Shown in pieces: positions 17,326-24,030 of a stretch of 24,689 nucleotides of DNA; the first letter of the stretch is position 1, and every line of letters starts with the position of its first letter. The stretch comes from Acidimicrobiaceae bacterium (GTDB lineage Bacteria; Actinomycetota; Acidimicrobiia; Acidimicrobiales; RAAP-2). The stretch is from contig JAUTXB010000013.1 of assembly GCA_030838245.1 (NCBI GenBank), positions 1 through 24,689 of the forward strand. The letters are read 5' to 3'. The position numbers were made by a program, and so were the translations under genes. The notes beneath the pieces are model-generated. The model did not search any database, was not told the origin of the DNA, and saw only the letters and a list, made by a program, of their open reading frames with translations.

Positions 17326-17691
17326 CCACCCTGACCTGGGGGCCCTGGGGTCACCGCTGGTCACGACCGAGAAAACTCGCTTGACGACGACGGGGGCCTG
17401 TGGCCTATCGTTCGCACCAGTCCCAGATACCTTACGGAAGCATCGTGCGATCCTGCATCGCCGAGACGACCCGACGGGGGATGCTGTGAGAGGCGGAGGG
17501 AGGCCTTGGGGTTCGAGTAGAGAACGCTTCTTCGGGACCGGCGGCGTGTGCCACTGGAGCGGGGAAATGGTGCCAAAGAACCCCGGGCCCTGCCGCCTGG
17601 ACGAGGTAGGTTGACGAACGGTCCCCGGCCGGCTGGCGGAGTGGCCCCGGTGGCGCGGCATCGGTGGGAAGCGCTGCGAACCTTCTGTCCA

Positions 17692-17712
17692 CCGTGCCTC
17701 TGTCAGGCACGG
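17692..17712 (+). repeat. Perfect 8-bp inverted repeat (hairpin) upstream of the DUF4193 gene
   Basis: CCGTGCCT, loop CTGTC, AGGCACGG. It is followed at once by a weaker hairpin (GCTCG, 7-base loop, CGAGC). There is no T tract, so an ordinary intrinsic terminator is unlikely; a regulatory leader element or a protein-binding site is possible. Confidence 0.6.
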
Positions 17713-17744
17713 CTCGACCTGTACGAGCGCCGCTCTCGACCGTC

Positions 17745-17750
17745 TATGCT
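17745..17750 (+). promoter_or_regulatory. Candidate -10 box of the DUF4193 gene
   Basis: TATGCT, about 29 bases before the ATG at 17780, just after the two hairpins. GAAGGG near 17767 could serve as the ribosome binding site. No clear -35 is present. Confidence 0.35.
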
Positions 17751-17779
17751 CCCGCCCAACTCACCATTGAAGGGCCGAT

Positions 17780-18244
17780 ATGCCGCAAGAACTGGACGAC
17801 GTGGAAGAACCAAACGGGCTGGCCGAGGACGACCTCGACGAGCTGGAGGACGATGACGACCTGATCGAGGACGAAGAGGTCGCCCTGGTCGACGAAGACG
17901 ACGACGACGTCGTGGTAAAGCCCGATCCCGACGTGGACGCGGCCGACGTGGTCGCCGTACCGGCGGCGGCTCCGGCTGCGGCCGACGAGGAAGAGGCCGA
18001 CGAGGAAGAAGAGCCCGAGGACGAGGACGTCGAAGCCAGCTTGGACATGATCCTGAAGGAGCGCTTGGTCGTCGAGGAGGAGCCCGAGGACGAAGAAGCG
18101 GTCGAGACGGACGAGAAGACAGATGGCGTGGAGCGGGTGCTGCCCAAGCAGCCCGACGAGTTCGTCTGCCGGTCGTGCTTCCTAGTGAAGCACCCGAGCC
18201 AACTGGCCGACCGGAAGAAGATGCTCTGCCGAGATTGCGTCTGA
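17780..18244 (+). CDS. DUF4193 zinc-ribbon protein with acidic extension
   Basis: A 154-residue protein whose C-terminal 37 residues are the actinobacterial DUF4193 domain: RVLPKQPDEFVCRSCFLVKH, then LADRKKMLCRDCV. Cysteines 130, 133, 150 and 153 form a CxxC-CxxC pair that should bind zinc. Most of residues 1-115 are Asp and Glu, broken by an Ala-rich patch (VPAAAPAAA), and are surely disordered. As I recall, the actinobacterial relatives are about 100 residues and less acidic, so this extension is unusual. The acidic tail is reminiscent of the RNA polymerase delta subunit and other nucleic-acid mimics, but that is only an impression. Function unknown. The next gene follows after 15 bases. 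Confidence 0.88.
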   Translation: MPQELDDVEEPNGLAEDDLDELEDDDDLIEDEEVALVDEDDDDVVVKPDPDVDAADVVAVPAAAPAAADEEEADEEEEPEDEDVEASLDMILKERLVVEEEPEDEEAVETDEKTDGVERVLPKQPDEFVCRSCFLVKHPSQLADRKKMLCRDCV

Positions 18245-18259
18245 GGGAGGAAGCATCTG

Positions 18260-18820
18260 ATGGATCCGGCCGACGACGAGCCCACGACCGTGAGCCAACG
18301 GCTCTTGGACGTCTTCGTCTTCGCACCGGCCGGCCTGGTGGCGACCGCCGTCGAGGAATTCCCCCGGCTGGTCGAACGGGGCCGGGAACGAGTCACGGGC
18401 CGGGTCACGTCAGCTCGGACGGTCGGTTCCTTTGCCGTCACTGCCGGGCGGAGCCAGCTGCTGAAGCGAGCCGAGGATCTGCGACGGGGTCGGGACAGCG
18501 CCGGCGGTCGGGCTTCTGAGGAACCGAAGGGCGCGGACAACGCCCCGTCGTCCGACGGCCCGGTGGTGCGGGCGGCATCGACTCCGAGCCGATCGGCCAG
18601 CCCGGACTCCACCGCCAACGGAGAGGCATCCATGCCCGATGGGACATCGGTGCCGTTGGCCATACCTGGCTTCGACACCCTGTCGGCATCCCAGGTCGTC
18701 CAACGGCTCGACGGGCTGACCCCCGATGAGCTGTCGGCGGTCCGGGCCCACGAATCCGGCCATCGAGGCCGCCGGACTATCCTCAACCGCGTCGAGCAGC
18801 TACTGGACGAACGCTCGTAG
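18260..18820 (+). CDS. Conserved-looking hypothetical protein with C-terminal helical domain
   Basis: A 186-residue protein without an assigned function. The N-terminal part (RLLDVFVFAPAGLVATAVEE, about 14-33) is hydrophobic and may be an amphipathic or membrane-contacting helix, followed by a basic helix (RGRERVTGRV). Residues 75-130 are a Ser/Ala/Pro-rich linker. The C-terminal domain (FDTLSASQVVQRLDGLTPDE, then SAVRAHESGHRGRRTILNRV) looks helical and well ordered. GAGGGAGGA precedes the ATG at 18260. It lies 15 bp after the DUF4193 gene, probably in the same operon. No membrane-spanning or catalytic motif is evident. Confidence 0.75.
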   Translation: MDPADDEPTTVSQRLLDVFVFAPAGLVATAVEEFPRLVERGRERVTGRVTSARTVGSFAVTAGRSQLLKRAEDLRRGRDSAGGRASEEPKGADNAPSSDGPVVRAASTPSRSASPDSTANGEASMPDGTSVPLAIPGFDTLSASQVVQRLDGLTPDELSAVRAHESGHRGRRTILNRVEQLLDERS

Positions 18821-18873
18821 CCCACGGGAGGCACGACCACGGCGGGTCGGGTCACCGTCGCCGAGGAGGACCT

Positions 18874-19356
18874 GTGGAAGCAGTACGGAAGGCCGAAGCG
18901 GGCGACGCCCGCGAGCTTGCCGCACTGTCGTCAGCGTGCCTCGACGCCCTGGCCGGCCAGCGGGGCGGACCGTTGCTGCTGGCCCATCACCAGCCGTCGC
19001 CAGCCGGAGCCTTCGAGGCCGAGGCGTTCGCCGCCCTGTTGGCCGACGCCACCCGGATGGCGCTGGTGGGGACGATCGACGAGGTGGTGGTGGGGATGGC
19101 CCTGGGTCGGATAGAGACGCTTCGGGACGGCGACCGGCTCGGCCAGATGGACGGTTGCTATGTCGACCCCGGCGCCCGTTCCATCGGGCTCGGCCATCTG
19201 CTCATCGACTCGCTGATGGCCTGGTTCGAAGCTGAGCACTGCGTCGGAGCGGACGGCATCGCCCTGCCCGGGGATCGCGATGGGAAGAACTTCTTCGAGT
19301 CGGCCGGCTTCAAGGCTCGCTTGTTGGTCATGCACCGGGCCCTCGGGCCGGGCTGA
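18874..19356 (+). CDS. GNAT-family N-acetyltransferase
   Basis: A 160-residue GNAT enzyme, which transfers an acetyl group from acetyl-CoA to an amine. Core pieces are VRKAEAGDARELAALSSACL at the N-terminus, the strand-4 region LGQMDGCYVDPGARSIGLGHLLIDSLMAW, where RSIGLG replaces the usual R/QxxGxG/A motif A, and FFESAGFKARLLVMHRAL at the end, the common GNAT C-terminal pattern. The substrate is unknown. GTG at 18874 has AGGAGG at 18864-18869, a strong ribosome binding site. It lies 53 bp after the hypothetical gene and 14 bp before the Nudix gene, so it may be co-transcribed with both. Confidence 0.87.
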   Translation: MEAVRKAEAGDARELAALSSACLDALAGQRGGPLLLAHHQPSPAGAFEAEAFAALLADATRMALVGTIDEVVVGMALGRIETLRDGDRLGQMDGCYVDPGARSIGLGHLLIDSLMAWFEAEHCVGADGIALPGDRDGKNFFESAGFKARLLVMHRALGPG

Positions 19357-19370
19357 CCGTTCGGGCTGAC

Positions 19371-19772
19371 GTGGGTACTCCCGGATCGGTCCGCGTCGTG
19401 CGCGGGGTGGGGGCGGTGGCTGTCGTCGACGGCTCCATCCTTCTCGTCAGGCGGGGCCGGGCTCCACAGGCCGGTCGCTGGTCGGTGCCGGGCGGCCACG
19501 TCGAGTCGGGCGAGAGGCCCGAGGACGCGGTCGTGCGGGAACTGGCCGAGGAGACCGGGCTGAACGGGGTCTGTGGCCCCATTGTGTTGGACGTCAGGGT
19601 GGACATCGAGGGGAGGCGGTACTGGATCACCGACTTTGCCGTTGCCGTCGACCGCACCAACCCGGTGCCGGGCGATGACGCCGAGGCGGCTGCCTGGGTG
19701 CCGATGGATCAGCTCGATGGTCTCGACGTGGTCGACGGGCTCGACCGGCTCATCGCCGCTCTGGGGCGCTGA
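19371..19772 (+). CDS. Nudix hydrolase
   Basis: A 133-residue Nudix enzyme, which hydrolyses nucleoside diphosphates linked to another group. The Nudix box is intact: from Gly42, GHVESGERPEDAVVRELAEE then TGL, matching Gx5Ex7REUxEExGU with all catalytic Glu present. The N-terminal VGAVAVVDGSILLVRRGRAP and the WSVPGGH lead-in are typical of MutT/ADP-ribose-type members. The substrate is not predictable. GTG at 19371 follows the GNAT stop by 14 bases. Its end faces the minus-strand gene ending at 19780, leaving only 7 bp between two convergent genes. Confidence 0.93.
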   Translation: MGTPGSVRVVRGVGAVAVVDGSILLVRRGRAPQAGRWSVPGGHVESGERPEDAVVRELAEETGLNGVCGPIVLDVRVDIEGRRYWITDFAVAVDRTNPVPGDDAEAAAWVPMDQLDGLDVVDGLDRLIAALGR

Positions 19773-19779
19773 CGTCGAG

Positions 19780-21117
19780 TCAGGCGGAACGTCGCCCCGA
19801 AGACGATCGGGCGGGGACCGCGCGCCGGGGCCCCGGCGGTGGGGGAATGGGAATCCCGAGCAGGCGAGCCAGCTCGGGCACCATGCCTGAAGCCTGGCGG
19901 GCGGCAGCCAGCAGCGCCTGGTCGGCGTCGCCCGGGATCCCGGCCGGCTTCACCGTCCGACGCACCGGCGATTCGACGACGACTTCGAGCACGGCCAGCC
20001 ACTCGGCCGCGGGCGTGTCGGCCGACATGGCCTGACCGGCCAGCTCGGAGAGCCGTACGGCCAGCTCGGCGGACAGGCGGGCCGCCGGTTCCGGCGGCCG
20101 GGCCGAGATGCGCAGGGCGTCGGCGATCCGACCCTCGTCGAGGGCGGTGGTCATTCGGGCCACCCAGCCGTCCCGAAGGGCAGTGACCCGCTGGTCGAGG
20201 GAGGTGCGCAACGTGGAGGCGAACTCCCGACCCTCCTCGTCCAAGCTGACCGTGGAGGCCGAGGCCACGATGGAGCGAAGCTCGCGCAGGGCTACGTCCT
20301 TCCCGGCGTTCTTGGCCGATGAGGCACGGTCCTTCCAGTTGGCCAGGTTGACCGCGGGCAACAGCTCTTCGGCCATGGTCAACAACGGTCCCGGAGTCAC
20401 CTCGGCCCGTCCGTCGGCGCGAGCGCGTTCGTTCTGCTCGTTGATGGCCTGGCGAACGGCAGGGATACCACCGCGTAGCAACTGCTCGGCCACCGGCAGC
20501 TGCTCCGGCCGCAGGCCGGCCAGGGCCGCGTTGCGATAGGCGGTGGACGGTTGGGGGCGCCCCGGGTTCTCCCGGCCCCCAGTACGTCGTCCGCCCTCAC
20601 GTCCGCCCTCACGTCCGCCCGGTCGGGCCGGGCGGTCACGTCGTCGATCGTCCGCCGGCCCACCGGCGCGGGCCCGGCCCTCGCCGCGAGGTGCAGATGA
20701 CCCCGCCGCCGCCGGTTCGCTCCGACCCCGCCCGCCGGCCGGTCGCCGCGATCCCTCGGACCGGTCGCGCCCGGGGCGGTCTCGATCGGGGCGATCTCGG
20801 TCGCCGTCGCGCCGCCGGCCCTTGGACTTGGAGGCGAGGACCACCGACACATCGGGCCCCGATTGGGGAGTGCCGATGATCTCGATCCGCTCGATCGGCT
20901 TGGGGGTCTCTTTGCCCTTGGGGGGAAGCAGCGCGACGACGCTCATGCCGTCGAGGGTCGACTCCACTTCGGCCCGCAGGACGGTCCCCACCGCAGTCCC
21001 GTCGGGAACGAGCGCGCCGTCGACGGTGCCGCGCGGCTGTTTGGCCCCAGCAGCGCGCCACGTCCACGTGCCGTCTGCGCTTCCACTGGTCAGCTCGATC
21101 TCGATCCTGTGCGACAT
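19780..21117 (-). CDS. Hypothetical protein with RG/RD-rich disordered linker
   Basis: A 445-residue protein of unknown function. The N-terminal about 95 residues (MSHRIEIELTSGSADGTWTW onward, with GTVLRAEVESTLDGMSVVAL) look beta-rich and OB-fold-like. A linker of about 120 residues is dense in Arg, Asp and Gly, with DRDRPDRDRPGRDR, GRGRSEP and GGREGGREGGRR, resembling RGG-type RNA-binding tails. The C-terminal half is helical (QLPVAEQLLRGGIPAVRQAI, LANWKDRASSAKN). A role in binding RNA is an inference from composition only. ATG at 21117 gives the better-looking N-terminus; an ATG at 21168 would add 17 residues, and neither has a clear ribosome binding site. It converges on the Nudix gene and diverges from htrA. 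Confidence 0.72.
   Translation of the reverse strand: MSHRIEIELTSGSADGTWTWRAAGAKQPRGTVDGALVPDGTAVGTVLRAEVESTLDGMSVVALLPPKGKETPKPIERIEIIGTPQSGPDVSVVLASKSKGRRRDGDRDRPDRDRPGRDRSEGSRRPAGGRGRSEPAAAGSSAPRGEGRARAGGPADDRRRDRPARPGGREGGREGGRRTGGRENPGRPQPSTAYRNAALAGLRPEQLPVAEQLLRGGIPAVRQAINEQNERARADGRAEVTPGPLLTMAEELLPAVNLANWKDRASSAKNAGKDVALRELRSIVASASTVSLDEEGREFASTLRTSLDQRVTALRDGWVARMTTALDEGRIADALRISARPPEPAARLSAELAVRLSELAGQAMSADTPAAEWLAVLEVVVESPVRRTVKPAGIPGDADQALLAAARQASGMVPELARLLGIPIPPPPGPRRAVPARSSSGRRSA
20588..20620 (-). repeat. 12-bp tandem repeat coding for the Gly-Arg-Glu linker
   Basis: CGTCCGCCCTCA on the plus strand occurs 2.75 times in a row. It encodes the repeated GREG of the linker in the minus-strand gene and probably arose by replication slippage. 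Confidence 0.75.
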
Positions 21118-21233
21118 ACCGGGCGACACGCTACTTCCGCTGGACGGGGTCACTGAAACCCTGTGCATAAAGGATGGCTAAGAAGGGAGTAAGAAGCGGG
21201 TGAATACCGGCATGTTACGGGGATTCGGGTCGT

Positions 21234-21239
21234 ACGATC
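21234..21239 (+). promoter_or_regulatory. Candidate -10 box of htrA
   Basis: TACGAT, about 65 bases before the htrA ATG. It overlaps the palindrome TCGTACGA (21231-21238), which could bind a dimeric regulator. No good -35 is seen. AGGAGG 7 bases before the ATG at 21305 is a strong ribosome binding site. Confidence 0.35.
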
Positions 21240-21304
21240 GAACTGACGTGGCTACGCCGAGGGATACCGGCTGAGCAGGGGGTACGAGTCGAGGAGGATC
21301 ATCC

Positions 21305-22825
21305 ATGGATGACCGGGAGCCGAAGGACGGCCAACCTGAGGTCGATGAAGCCTCCGCCGCCGATCCGATCGAGTCCCGATCATCGTCGGAGGAGACAGCC
21401 GAGACTCCCGTGCCCACCACCGACACAAGCCCCACGGCCGAAGTCCCGGCCAGCGAGTCGGCCCCCACAGCCGAAGTCCCGGCCGCCGGTGCACCGCAAC
21501 CCGCACCTCCCGCCTCACCTGGTCCCGATGCCCCCCTCGTTGGCCCCTTTACCGTGGTCGGGCCGGTCGGTGGCGGTCTTCCTGGTCATTCGGGAGCCGG
21601 CCCCTACGGCGTCCTCCCTGGAGGACGCGGGGGAGCCGCACCGCCGCCTTCGGGCCCTCGGTCGGGCGGGACCTGGCGCTGGGCGGTGGTGGCCCTGGTC
21701 GCCGCGCTCATCGGGGCAGGCGTCGGGGGCGGCATCGTCGCGGCGACGGTGGGCAACGGCAACAGCACGACCACAGTCAAGGAGATCTCTGCCGGTCCGG
21801 CACTGCTCAACGGCACGACCAACATCGAGACGGTCATCGCCAAGGTCCTTCCGGCCGTCGTGGCCATTGATGCCAAGTCGACCCCCACCGGCACCGGCTC
21901 GTTCGACTTCTCCGGCGGGCAGGCGCAGCCTCAAGAGGACCAGGGATCCGGCATGATCATCAGCTCGACCGGCGAGGTGATCACCAACAATCACGTGATC
22001 GCCGGGGCAACCACCATCACCGTGACCCTTTACGGTCAGACCAAGGCCCGGGCCGCAACCGTGGTGGAGACCGACCCGACCAACGACGTGGCCCTGTTGC
22101 AGATCACCGGGGGAGCGAACCTGCCCACGGTGAGCTACGCCGACTCGGACAACGTGCAAGTGGGAGATGCCGTGGTGGCCATCGGCAACGCGTTGGGCCT
22201 CTCGCTCGGCACCCCGACGGTGACCCAGGGGATCATCTCGGCCAAAGGACGCACCGTTACTGCCGGTGACGCCAGCGGCGCCACTACCGAGACCCTGACC
22301 GACATGTTCCAGACCGACGCGGCCATCAACCCCGGCAACTCGGGCGGCCCCTTGGTCGACAGCTCGGGCAAGGTGATCGCCATGAACACCGCGGTGGCCG
22401 CCAGCACCAGCGGGTCCAGCCAGGCTCAGAACATCGGCTTCGCCATTCCCGCCAACAAGATCCAGCAACTGCTCCCCGGGCTGCGGAACCATTCGATCGG
22501 GAACGGGTCGAAGGCGGCCGCTGGTTACCTCGGGGTCTCGCTCGAGACGGTGAACGCGCAGCTTCGGAGCCAGTACGGGTTCGTCCCGACCCAGGGAGCG
22601 GCGGTGATGCAGGTGGCAGCCGGGTCTCCTGCCGCGACGGCCGGCATTCAAAACGGTGACGTCATCGTCGCCTTGGACGGCAAGGCGGTGACCAGCGCCG
22701 ACCAGCTGCAGGTGGCCATCCAGGGCGACAAGCCGGGTCAGAGCGTGAAGATCGGCCTCTATCGTGGCCAAAAGCAGCTGACGGTCACGGCCACCTTGGG
22801 GTCCAATCCGACCTCTTCCGGCTGA
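21305..22825 (+). CDS. HtrA/DegP-like membrane-anchored serine protease with PDZ domain
   Basis: A 506-residue trypsin-like protease for quality control outside the membrane. An N-terminal disordered cytoplasmic part rich in Pro, Glu and Ala (1-122) leads to one transmembrane helix (about 125-150, WAVVALVAALIGAGVGGGIV). The protease domain has the triad His230 (VITNNHVIAG), Asp261 (DPTNDVALLQI) and Ser346 (INPGNSGGPLV). A C-terminal PDZ domain (about 405-500) contains GYLGVSLETV and GDVIVALDGKAV. The ATG has AGGAGG 7 bases upstream. The linker holds a near-identical repeat. It may act with signal peptidase and Tat in envelope protein care; this is context only. Confidence 0.95.
   Translation: MDDREPKDGQPEVDEASAADPIESRSSSEETAETPVPTTDTSPTAEVPASESAPTAEVPAAGAPQPAPPASPGPDAPLVGPFTVVGPVGGGLPGHSGAGPYGVLPGGRGGAAPPPSGPRSGGTWRWAVVALVAALIGAGVGGGIVAATVGNGNSTTTVKEISAGPALLNGTTNIETVIAKVLPAVVAIDAKSTPTGTGSFDFSGGQAQPQEDQGSGMIISSTGEVITNNHVIAGATTITVTLYGQTKARAATVVETDPTNDVALLQITGGANLPTVSYADSDNVQVGDAVVAIGNALGLSLGTPTVTQGIISAKGRTVTAGDASGATTETLTDMFQTDAAINPGNSGGPLVDSSGKVIAMNTAVAASTSGSSQAQNIGFAIPANKIQQLLPGLRNHSIGNGSKAAAGYLGVSLETVNAQLRSQYGFVPTQGAAVMQVAAGSPAATAGIQNGDVIVALDGKAVTSADQLQVAIQGDKPGQSVKIGLYRGQKQLTVTATLGSNPTSSG
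21431..21484 (+). repeat. Imperfect direct repeat in the htrA N-terminal linker
   Basis: Two 21-base copies at 21431-21451 and 21464-21484 differ at one base and are offset by 33 bases. Both encode PTAEVPA. This looks like a recent duplication within the disordered segment. Confidence 0.7.
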
Positions 22826-22855
22826 GCGGACTGCCTCCGGCTGACCTGACCGCCA

Positions 22856-22901
22856 CAGGACCGACGAGTGGAACGACGACAGGTCGGTGTCCTCGGTCCT
22901 G
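22856..22901 (+). terminator. Possible terminator or attenuator after htrA
   Basis: CAGGACCGA (22856-22864) can pair perfectly with TCGGTCCTG (22893-22901), which is followed by CCCTTTCTT. The same left arm, as ACCGAC (22860-22865), can instead pair with GTCGGT at 22883-22888, so two exclusive hairpins are possible. The loop of the long form is 28 bases, which makes it a weak intrinsic terminator. Confidence 0.4.
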
Positions 22902-22944
22902 CCCTTTCTTGCCGTTTCTGGGAACAACGCGGCCTCGCCTCCGG

Positions 22945-22973
22945 TTGATCTATAAGGCGTACCTACTTATTAG
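22945..22973 (+). promoter_or_regulatory. Candidate promoter of the peroxiredoxin gene
   Basis: TTGATC at 22945-22950, a 17-base spacer, and TATTAG at 22968-22973 form a sigma-70-like promoter in a markedly AT-rich patch. The leader to the ATG at 23040 would be about 60 bases and includes AAGGAGGA. Confidence 0.5.
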
Positions 22974-22983
22974 ATTTAGGTAC
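22959..22983. promoter_or_regulatory. Inverted-repeat operator candidate over the peroxiredoxin promoter
   Basis: GTACCTA (22959-22965) and TAGGTAC (22977-22983) are perfect 7-base arms 11 bases apart and cover the promoter spacer and -10. A further GGTACC palindrome at 22989-22994 repeats the half-site core. The placement fits a repressor site, perhaps of a redox- or metal-sensing regulator; the regulator is unknown. Confidence 0.55.
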
Positions 22984-23039
22984 TGCTTGGTACCGACCCG
23001 AACGGGCGTGGCCGGGCGGAGCGCAAGGAGGACAACATC

Positions 23040-23576
23040 ATGCTCACCGTCGGTAACCGATTCCCCGACTTCGACTTGGCCGCAGTGGACGGTGTGGAGA
23101 CACCGGCCCTTACCCGCACCGCCCTCGCCGATCACGACGGCAGGTGGCTGGTGGTCTTCTTCTGGCCCAAGGACTTCACCTTCGTCTGTCCGACCGAGAT
23201 CGCAGCGTTCGGCGACCGGCACCCGGATTTCGCCGATGCCGGAGCCGACGTGGTAGGAGTCAGCATCGACAGCGAGTTCGTCCATCTGGCCTGGCGAGAG
23301 AACCACCCCGACTTGGCGCACTTGCCCTTCCCGATGGCCGCCGACGTGAAGCGCGAGCTCACCGGTGCACTGGGGATCCTCGACCCCGACGAAGGGGTCG
23401 CCCTGCGGGCCACGTTCATCGTGGACCCAGAGGGGATCATCCGGTTCGTGTCGGTGAACGACCTCGACACCGGGCGGAACGTCGACGAAGTGCTTCGGTC
23501 CCTGACCGCCATCCAGGCGGGCGGACTGACCAGCTGTGGTTGGCGGGCAGGTGACGCCACATTGGATGCAGCTTGA
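23040..23576 (+). CDS. AhpC/TSA-family 2-Cys peroxiredoxin
   Basis: A 178-residue peroxiredoxin that reduces hydrogen peroxide and organic or peroxynitrite peroxides. The peroxidatic Cys50 lies in FFWPKDFTFVCPTEI, and a second cysteine, Cys166 in GGLTSCGWRAGD, is placed as the resolving cysteine of typical 2-Cys AhpC proteins. Conserved Arg and Val-Asp stretches (RATFIVDPEGIIRFVSVNDL) are present. No AhpF or AhpD gene is next to it, so the reducing partner is elsewhere. The ATG follows AAGGAGGA. The upstream AT-rich region with a palindromic site suggests stress regulation. It converges on the minus-strand zinc-ribbon gene. Confidence 0.95.
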   Translation: MLTVGNRFPDFDLAAVDGVETPALTRTALADHDGRWLVVFFWPKDFTFVCPTEIAAFGDRHPDFADAGADVVGVSIDSEFVHLAWRENHPDLAHLPFPMAADVKRELTGALGILDPDEGVALRATFIVDPEGIIRFVSVNDLDTGRNVDEVLRSLTAIQAGGLTSCGWRAGDATLDAA

Positions 23577-23580
23577 CACC

Positions 23581-23595
23581 GGCCGGCGTCCGGCC
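23581..23595. terminator. Small GC hairpin between convergent genes
   Basis: GGCCGG, loop CGT, CCGGCC: a 6-bp perfect stem between the peroxiredoxin stop and the end of the zinc-ribbon gene. There is no T tract, but the location and tight loop suit a bidirectional terminator in G+C-rich DNA. Confidence 0.4.
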
Positions 23596-23616
23596 TCGCC
23601 CAACCAGTAGACCGGC

Positions 23617-23889
23617 TTACCAGGATCCCCAGCGGGCGAGAGGGGCGCCGTAGCCGGCATCGGCTGCGCAGCGGCCACAGAGGTCCATCCGTCGAGAACC
23701 CGGTCGATCAGACGCGGCGACTCGCCGCCAGCCATACCGACGGGCTTCTTCCAGGCTGGCCGATTCCGACCACTGGGGCGAGGTCTTGGTGCCGCAACGC
23801 CCGCACGTGCGGATGTACACCTCGTCCTCGTCGTAGAAGACCTCCTCGTCGAAGAAGGTCGGATCGTCGGGATCGAAGTCGAAATTCAT
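23617..23889 (-). CDS. Small acidic zinc-ribbon protein, hypothetical
   Basis: A 90-residue protein with an acidic, aromatic N-terminus (MNFDFDPDDPTFFDEEVFYD) followed by two Cys pairs: CGRC at 29-32 (YIRTCGRCGTKT) and CGRC at 71-74 (DLCGRCAADAG). The pairs should hold one zinc ion, as in small rubredoxin- or ribbon-like proteins. The helix between them contains SLEEARRYGWRRVAA. The frame is open far upstream, but the ATG at 23889 has GGAG about 8 bases before it and begins the plausible protein. I cannot name a family. A partner role with the neighbouring peroxiredoxin is not supported by anything beyond position. Confidence 0.75.
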   Translation of the reverse strand: MNFDFDPDDPTFFDEEVFYDEDEVYIRTCGRCGTKTSPQWSESASLEEARRYGWRRVAASDRPGSRRMDLCGRCAADAGYGAPLARWGSW

Positions 23890-24015
23890 AGTCGATCTCC
23901 TGACCGCTCTGTTCGCCGTTCCATCCCATTCTGGACGATCAGGCGGGGGAGGGGGAACCGGGCTGGTCGCGAGCCGGCCGCGCCAACAGAGCTCGGCCTG
24001 CAAGTCGAAAGCCAG

Positions 24016-24021
24016 TAGCCT
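24016..24021 (+). promoter_or_regulatory. Candidate -10 box of the hydrolase remnant (leaderless)
   Basis: TAGCCT, 9 bases before the ATG at 24031. Box and spacing are the same as before lepB. Confidence 0.4.
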
Positions 24022-24030
24022 CCCTCCGGC

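Larger units (their letters stand above)
17326..17779 (+). other. 454-bp stretch without a recognised gene
   Basis: No convincing reading frame or tRNA is found on either strand. TTGACG at 17379-17384 with TATCGT 19 bases downstream (17404-17409) could be a promoter, which would give a leader of about 360 bases for the DUF4193 gene. Short GC inverted repeats are scattered, and a strong 8-bp hairpin lies at 17692-17712. I did not recognise any known riboswitch, RNase P RNA, tmRNA or SRP RNA signature. It may hold a small RNA or simply a long leader. Confidence 0.4.

Noticed and set aside
17620..17720. A tRNA-like start (GGCTGGCGGAGTGGCC) upstream of the DUF4193 gene
   Set aside because: No T-loop (GTTCGA) or anticodon arm follows at the right distance, and the acceptor ends do not pair.
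20588..20620. CRISPR-like or mobile repeat
   Set aside because: The 12-bp units are contiguous, without spacers, and in frame with the linker coding sequence.
21515..22927. A long minus-strand open frame (470 codons) across htrA
   Set aside because: It is antisense to a gene with an intact protease triad and PDZ domain; the translated product resembles no family and is typical of antisense G+C-rich frames.
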